Below, in pieces: positions 21,427 to 27,223 of a stretch of DNA of 27,223 nucleotides (within the stretch, counting starts at the first letter, position 1; every line of letters begins with the position of its first letter). Source of the stretch: Reclinomonas americana ATCC 50394 (lineage: Eukaryota; Jakobida; Jakobea; Jakobida); the NCBI GenBank assembly GCA_048213135.1, contig PS015334.1, forward strand, positions 48,120 to 75,342, written 5' to 3'. Below the pieces are notes generated by a model that searched no databases, was not told the DNA's origin, and saw only the letters and a list, made by a program, of their open reading frames with translations. Position numbers and translations under genes: made by a program.

Positions 21427-22749
21427 TCAACGCGAATCGGGAGGGTGTGCGATCTTGCGGAAGTTGGGCACCACTTGCGCCACATAGTCACGCATTTGAA
21501 TGACTTGCTCCTCAATCGTCCACGTGTCCGAGTACGGCATCTGTACAACCTTGCAAGTGATGGGCTCCGAGCGTTGCACATTAAAGGCGTCCAGCGCCTG
21601 CATCTGCGCCGTGAACTGTTCCCGCGGATACCGCTTCGGCAGCGTAATCTCCGTGATGACGGGGAACTTGTCCATCTCGAACAGGTAGGTGATACGGAGG
21701 CCGACGTACGACTCGGACACCTCCAGCGGCCGCCCAATGTGCTTCAGGCAGTTCGACACAAAATCGCGCACACCATCCAGGTGCACACGCACGTCAATCA
21801 CCGACGTGGTGACCAGTTGCAGCGCATTCGGGTAGTAGTCCATCAGCATGGTGTCGTGATACCAGTACGGAAGCTGCAGAGAGTGTGCTGTGAGACGGAC
21901 GATGGTCACTGCAATGCAGTCCATGCACGACACGCAACTCGGCACTCCTCCAAAAACGTGAGATTAGGCGGGCACAAGATCCGCGTGGTCGACAGCGACG
22001 GCTTGGCGGGGTTGAAGCTGAGCAGCAGGCGCACCTGATCGGCGCCCGGCTCACCACGCAGCGGCTCAATGTTGAACGGAATGAGGAACTTGATCTCGAC
22101 CTCGTCGCCCGTGTTGTCAAACAGGTACTCGGTGCCCGGAATCGACGACGCATACTGGAACTCCACATCCACCCGCGACTTGCCTGATCGCGACACGCGA
22201 CGCCGTTGTGACTCCTGTCCACCACAGAGTCAGCGCGCGGACACACATGTACACGTCCTCTCTTTCTCCGATGAACACCTTGTAAAACTCGAGGACTTCC
22301 TTGACAACGGCGACCAGTGAGGCGGGATTGTGCGCGTCCCACACGTCCGGCGACAGCGTACGCATGCTCTCCCACTCCACCATGTCGGCGTCGGTGTTGG
22401 CGTCAAAGATCAAGTCGGGCGCCAGCTGCGGATGCCGACTGTCGAATAGGAATTCCCCTGTGTGTGTGTACATAAGAGAGGTGAGCAAGCAGAGAGAGAG
22501 AGTGAGTGCGTGTGTGTGCGGGGTAAGATGACGCAACAGCGAATGCGGCGTGTGCAGTACGGAACCTGCGTGCGTGTTGTTGTCAGCGTGAGGGGGGAAA
22601 TGGTCACGCGCGTGACAACAAAAAATACTCACCTCCACCACAAAGCGGTCTCCCAGTCGTACGTCCAGCGGCTCCACCTTGTACCCTTCGCGCACCAGTG
22701 CGCTGACCATCGGCCGCAGCCATGCAGAAACCCACTCGGGCGCAGACAT
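21427..22749 (-). CDS. BABAM2: BRE / BABAM2 (BRCC45) homologue
   Basis: Scaffold subunit of K63-deubiquitinase assemblies in animals (BRISC, BRCA1-A), built from degenerate ubiquitin-E2-like (UEV) domains. Exons (high to low): 22749-22629, 22457-22279, 22214-21939, 21873-21427; 340 residues, somewhat shorter than human. First UEV: FLFDSRHPQLAPDLIFD followed by WDAHNPASLVAVVKEVLEFY and ESQRRRV. Second: DYYPNALQLVTTSVIDV, then TLPKRYPREQF and YSDTWTIEEQVIQMRDYVAQ, matching the human C-terminus (FPRDQ, YSPRW). No catalytic Cys is expected. The first donor must be GTATTT, three bases inside a better-looking GTGAGT, because only GTATTT keeps frame. The third intron has a GTTGCG donor. Convergent with YHM2 and divergent from eIF3c. 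Confidence 0.88.
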
Positions 22750-22815
22750 TGTGATTGGTGGTACAGTATGGCATCGGCGAGCACTGTCGCTGTCTGTCCA
22801 CTTCGATCACCAAGA
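22750..22815. promoter_or_regulatory. Divergent BABAM2 / eIF3c start interval
   Basis: 66 bp between start codons. An inverted CCAAT box (ATTGG, 22754-22758) lies next to the BABAM2 start. Both core promoters must fit in or overlap the coding ends. Confidence 0.45.
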
Positions 22816-25800
22816 ATGTCAGCGGGAGGCAAGAAGGCCAGCAAGTTCTTTGGCACTGCGTCATCCAGCGAGGAGGAGGAAGAGGAGGAGGAGGAGGAGT
22901 CCGACTCCGGCAGCGACGACAGTGGCTCTGATGATGTTGCGTGTGTGCGCACAGAGTGACAATGTCCACCCAGAGCGCCCTCTTCTCTCTCTATGTCTGT
23001 CGAGCATCGTGGAGTGTGGTGGTTCCCTCCCCTGTGTGGTGCACTGTGTGTGCACTGAGTGCGGCGGTGTGAGAGGCTGTGGGTGTGAGGAGCGAGAGGA
23101 CATGGCTGCACATGTACGACAGACAAGGCGGCGGGCATGTGGACACGCGCACCCCCTCTCTCTCTCTTCCTCCCTCTCCGACTGCACACTGCTGCGCTCT
23201 CTCATGCACGCACACGCACGTGCACGACTCAGAGAATGACAGACGATGTGCAGAGATCCCCGAATTGGATCACTGATGTTGGTGCTGTGTGTGCAGATCT
23301 CTGATGAGGACAAGGCCGGCCCTGCGCGTGTGAACTCGGCTGGTGCACGCCGCGCCGTCGCGGCCATGACTCGCGACGACGATAGCGACTCTGACGATGG
23401 CAAGCGCAAGGTGCGACCGGCGTTGGAGCGCAAGCAAGACGAGATCAGGGTGAGTCCAGCGTCTTCTCTTCCTCCCTCGCGCTGCCTCTCGCGCTACTCA
23501 CACTCTTGCTGGATGCAGAATCTGGCACAATCGTTGTCGCGTCGCCTGGCTGTGGCACACCCGGTGTGGTCGGAGGTGTTGGAGGGATTCAATGAGTTGA
23601 CGGCCACATTCTCCAAGTCGCAAAAGGTGCTCGGATCGCTGCTGCCGGAGCCGATGCTGCTGGCGATGGCGCGTCTCGAGAGCCGTGTGTTCTCCACGGA
23701 CAGGAGCACCATCTCTTCGAAGCCCGACACCAAGGCCTACAACACACTGCGACAGCGCATCAAGAAGCACAATATGAGCTTTGGTGCGGACATGGACGCC
23801 GCTCGTGCCAAGGTGGAAGCCGAGCAGCCGACCGTCGCAGCCTCGCGCGATGCATTGTCGCCGGTGGGTGGTGCATCGTCGTCGGGTGCTTCGCGCTCCG
23901 GTGGCGACGAGGACGGCGACGGTGACGACGACGACATTTTCGCCGATCTCGACGACGAGGACGAATTGAGCGATGATGGCGAGCGAGGAGGGGCCAGTGG
24001 CAGTGGTGTCCGTGTGCTCCGCAGCAAGTTCTTCGATGTCGGGGTGCGTATTTCTCGTCATTCTTTCCCCCAGAGGTGGTGCGTGGAGACAACTCACCCC
24101 ACTTTATCTCGCTCTCGCAGTCATCGGATGATGAAGAGGAGGACGTGGCAGACGATGGCTCGAGCATGGACTCGGACTCGTCGGCGTCGAGCAAGAGCGA
24201 CGGCATGGTGGAGGCCATTATGGCGCGCGGTCCGATGCGCACGGCCGAGGGTCGCCTCATCAAGACCGGCATCAACTGGTTCCTTTCCGAGTCCGAGTCT
24301 GAGGAGGACGAGGAGGAGAAGAGGAACAAGAAGGAGAGGCGCGAAAAGAAGCGCGCAGAGCGCAAGGAGCGCCATCGCGCCAAGAAGGAGATCACCTTCT
24401 CAGAAGAGCAGGCCACCAAGCGCCCAGACGCGGTGGAGGAGGTGCTGACAGACGACCAAATCATCGATCGCATTGGCCAGATTTTGGAGCGCAGGAAGGT
24501 CGGTCGACAATCACTACACGCAGCACACACCCCTCCTACCTGTGCTTACCTCTCCCTCTTGGTGCACACTGCAGCTTCGCATGGACCGTCAGCAGCAGCT
24601 GCGCGCTCTGCACTCGCTTGTGCGCCGCATCTCGTCGCCTGTGCTGGTTCTCGACGGTCTGCTCAGTCTCATCAGCATGCAATTGGAGTTCCGCGTCGGC
24701 AACGTTATGCCTCTCTCGCTGTGGAAGGAGTTGAGTAGATGGAGACTGTCTGTTGGTGTAGCCATGGACTAACATTTGCTTCTCGACACCAGTTGCTTCC
24801 AAAACGTGTCGCAGTTGATTTCCGTCATGGAAGAGCACCCGGAGGTTGTGGCTTCACGGCCAGCAGCCCGCGACGAGGAGGAGGTCACACCGGTGAGTGT
24901 CGCACTGTGTTGTCATTGCACACTCCCTTGTCGCTGCGATTCTCATGCGTCGTCGTATAGGCCCGTCGCATGGCCCGCATGAAGGGCAGCCTGGTCAACT
25001 TTGTGGAGCGCCTCGACGACGAGTTCACTCGCCTGCTGCAGTTCACCGATCACCACTCGGACGAGTACGTGGAGCGTCTCGAGGACGAGTATTTCCTGGT
25101 GGACATGCTGGAGCGTGTGTACGAGGTTTGTGTGCATCATCAGCTTGGCGCGTGTGTGCGCGATTCCTCTGACTCAATTCTTTCCCGTGTGACTGCAGTT
25201 GCTGGAGGGCGAGGGCACGGGCCCGGAGCTGCGCGCCAACCTGGCGTCCCGTCTCATCGATCACATTTACTACAAGCGCATTGAGGGCTACATCAAGGCG
25301 CTGCAGCGCCAGAAGTCGGTGGTCGGTCAGGCTTCCGAGCGTGCCGCTCAGGGGCTGTACACCGACACCCACGAGAACCGCGACGGCGACGCCATGCCGG
25401 TGCGCATGCCGTCGGAGGCCGTCAGCGAGAATTCGGCCGACAACAAGGACGACAGCTCGGAGGCGGCGGGTGCCTCTGCGGCCACCACCCTCAGCATCCT
25501 GCTCGGCGAGCAACCGCGCACCAAGCGCATCACGTGCGTCACGAGAAAGAAGAGATGCGAGGTGATGGACGTCTGCGCTCACCACATTTTCTCTCTTTGT
25601 GCAGTGCACGTGCCGGCCGACTTGGACGCACACTGACCGAGGATTTGAATCAGACTGTAATGGCGCTGTCACGAGTGGTGTTCCAGTTTGCGCTGGACCG
25701 CATCAAGGCTCGCGTCATTCTCCAGCTGGCCTACCACTTGGCCGTGCACGATCAGTTCTACGCCGCTCGCGACATGTTCCTCGGCAGCCATGTGGGTGAC

Positions 25801-27223
25801 GGTATCCAGCACTCGGACGTGAATATGCAAATCTTGTTCCACCGCACCACTGCACAAATCGGTCTGGCCGCGTTCCGCATTGGCCTCCTGGAGGATGCTC
25901 ATGCAGCGCTGCAAGAGATTTGCTCCACCATGCGCATGCGTGAGCTGTTGGGACAGGTGAGGAATGCGACACCGCTGGGGTTTCCCTCTGTCTCCATCTC
26001 TCTTCTCTTCTCTTCTCCTCTCTTTTGTGCCTCCTCTTGTTCTCCCTGCATACCGCAACGAGTCAGTGCTGCATCCACTACCTCCATGGTGCAATCGTGT
26101 TAGTGTTGCGGTACATCAATCCCCTCGCGATGCCGTTGTCTGTTGTGCGCGCCGATTGAGCCTTGTCGGTTATCGACGGGCGCGTTTGGTAGAGGCAGTG
26201 GACTCCGTCTATTTTCTAGATGGCGGCATTCTGTTGAGGCTGCGTCACGAGGCCGAGCTCGCTTTTGTGAGAGACTGTCCACTGTATGCATTTCCCTTTT
26301 TTGAGTGGCCAGTCTGCCTCTGTGGGCAGCGACATCCTTTTTTCTTTCTTCTTCAGCGCTTGTTGCTGAGATCTGTTGCGCAGGGCCAGCAACGGTTCGC
26401 CGAGCGCACACCGGAGCAGGAGCTGAAGGAGCGCCTGCGTCTGGTGCCGTTCCACATGCACATCAACCAGGACACGCTGGAGGCGTCGCATCTGATTTGC
26501 GCCATGCTTCTGGAGGTGCCTGACATTGCCGCGCACCCGCACGACGCCGGCAAGCGGCTGAAGAGCAAGGCCTTCAAGCGCCTGCGTGACCACTACGACA
26601 ATCAGATGTTTACCGGCCCGCCAGAAAACACGCGCGATTACATTAATGCGGCATCGCGTGCACTGCTCAAGGGCCAATGGCGCGAGGCATACGACCTGCT
26701 GGCACGCATGCCCTTCTGGACCCTCGTGTCAAATGCGAGCGCGACTCAGGAGCTGCTGAGAAGGTCGGTCGCCGCATGTGTTTGTCCGACAAGTCTCTGC
26801 TACTTGCATGTACTGAACATTTTTCATGGTGCAGACATGTGCAAGAAGTCGGTCTGAAGGCATTCCTGTGGACGTACGCCACCTTTTACGAAAACATGGG
26901 CCTCGATCACATGGCTGAGCTGTTTGAGTTGCCGCCGAATGTGGTACACCGCACCGTGTCGAAGATGATCTTCACCGACGACTTTTCGGCCTCGTGGGAC
27001 CAGCCAAACAATCTGCTGGTGTTCGACCAAGTACGACCAGCACGTCTGCAGTACCTGGCCAGCCAGTTTGCCGACGAGACGGTGAAGATGGTGGATCAGA
27101 ACGAGCGTCTCTTGTGCCAGCTGTTTGGCACACCCGGCGGTCGCCAGGATGGTGGCAAGGGCGACGGCGAGGGCAAGGACGGTCGTGGTGACCGACGTGG
27201 AGACCGCGGCGGCCGCGGTGGTC
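22816..27223 (+). CDS. EIF3C: Translation initiation factor eIF3 subunit c (3' end beyond window)
   Basis: Core PCI subunit of eIF3, which loads mRNA and initiator tRNA on the 40S ribosome. Exons: 22816-22935, 23297-23449, 23519-24043, 24121-24498, 24575-24729, 24793-24892, 24961-25125, 25199-25533, 25605-25956, 26357-26763, 26835 to the window edge; all phases agree. The start KKASKFFGT plus an acidic Ser-rich region matches the eIF3c N-terminus (eIF1/eIF5-contacting). The middle has LVRRISSPVLVLDGLLSLIS, FVERLDDEFTRLLQ and YAARDMFLGSHVGDGIQHSD. The PCI and winged-helix part has VPFHMHINQDTLEASHL, FLWTYATFYENMG and LPPNVVHRTVSKMI. The visible C-terminus is turning Arg/Gly-rich. Two introns (361 and 400 bp) are several times longer than any other in the window. 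Confidence 0.96.
26051..26113 (+). repeat. Inverted repeat in the long eIF3c intron
   Basis: TACCGCAAC (26051-26059) and GTTGCGGTA (26105-26113) are exact reverse complements with 45 bases between. They sit in the 400-bp intron 25957-26356. The loop contains weaker partial pairing (TGCATCCA / TGGTGCA). It may be a structured intronic RNA or a splicing aid. Confidence 0.4.

Noticed and set aside
22936-23296. C/D-box snoRNA in the first eIF3c intron
   Set aside because: I found no RTGATGA C box paired with a CTGA D box at suitable spacing.
26160-26260. tRNA-like stretch in the long eIF3c intron (GGTAGAGGCAGTGGACT, then a hairpin CCGTCTA-TTTTC-TAGATGG)
   Set aside because: It resembles a D-arm and anticodon arm, but there is no T-arm (GGTTCRANNCC) at the right distance and no acceptor stem pairing.

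Overview
This is a GC-rich, intron-dense nuclear fragment of a eukaryote, most likely a unicellular one. The lineage cannot be fixed from the window. Genes are packed tightly: divergent start codons lie 40-87 bp apart and convergent stop codons 50-260 bp apart. Introns are mostly 50-100 bp, TG/pyrimidine-rich and end in CAG. Coding third positions are G/C-rich. The scaffold has three runs of N (1010-1922, 9718-10084, 11717-12088). I rebuilt exon structures by hand from splice signals, reading-frame phase and agreement with remembered protein families; no alignment was run.

Left part: an unresolved low-complexity segment (1-1009); a plus-strand HRI-like eIF2-alpha kinase (1971-6714) with an insert of nearly 900 residues inside its catalytic domain; and, convergent with it, a minus-strand disordered Ser/Pro-rich protein with a PP1-docking-like RVSF motif (6814-8856).

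Middle part: a short contig between two gaps (10085-11716) carries two C-terminal exons of a secreted glycosidase-like protein and an intron-containing histone H3 with unusual tail and core residues. Right of the second gap, the minus strand carries the other 19 exons of a secreted glycosidase-like TIM-barrel protein (12136-15221), which lacks exactly that C-terminal part. Splice phase and total length fit if the middle contig is inverted in the scaffold, which is my main finding.

Right part: OST3/OST6 subunit of oligosaccharyltransferase (15262-16771, +); a conserved but uncharacterised WD40 protein (16822-18846, -); a sigma-like glutathione S-transferase (18934-19903, +); a YHM2-type mitochondrial citrate/oxoglutarate carrier (20016-21163, +); BRE/BABAM2 (21427-22749, -); and eIF3 subunit c (22816 to the window end, +). 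These are housekeeping genes in translation, N-glycosylation, metabolism and ubiquitin signalling, not an operon or a mobile island. Two themes touch translation (eIF2-alpha kinase, eIF3c) and two the secretory pathway (OST3, the secreted glycosidase-like protein), but I see no evidence that neighbours form one system.

The most unusual recurring signal is a 5' splice site beginning GTTGCG, used by about 12 of roughly 65 inferred introns across six genes.
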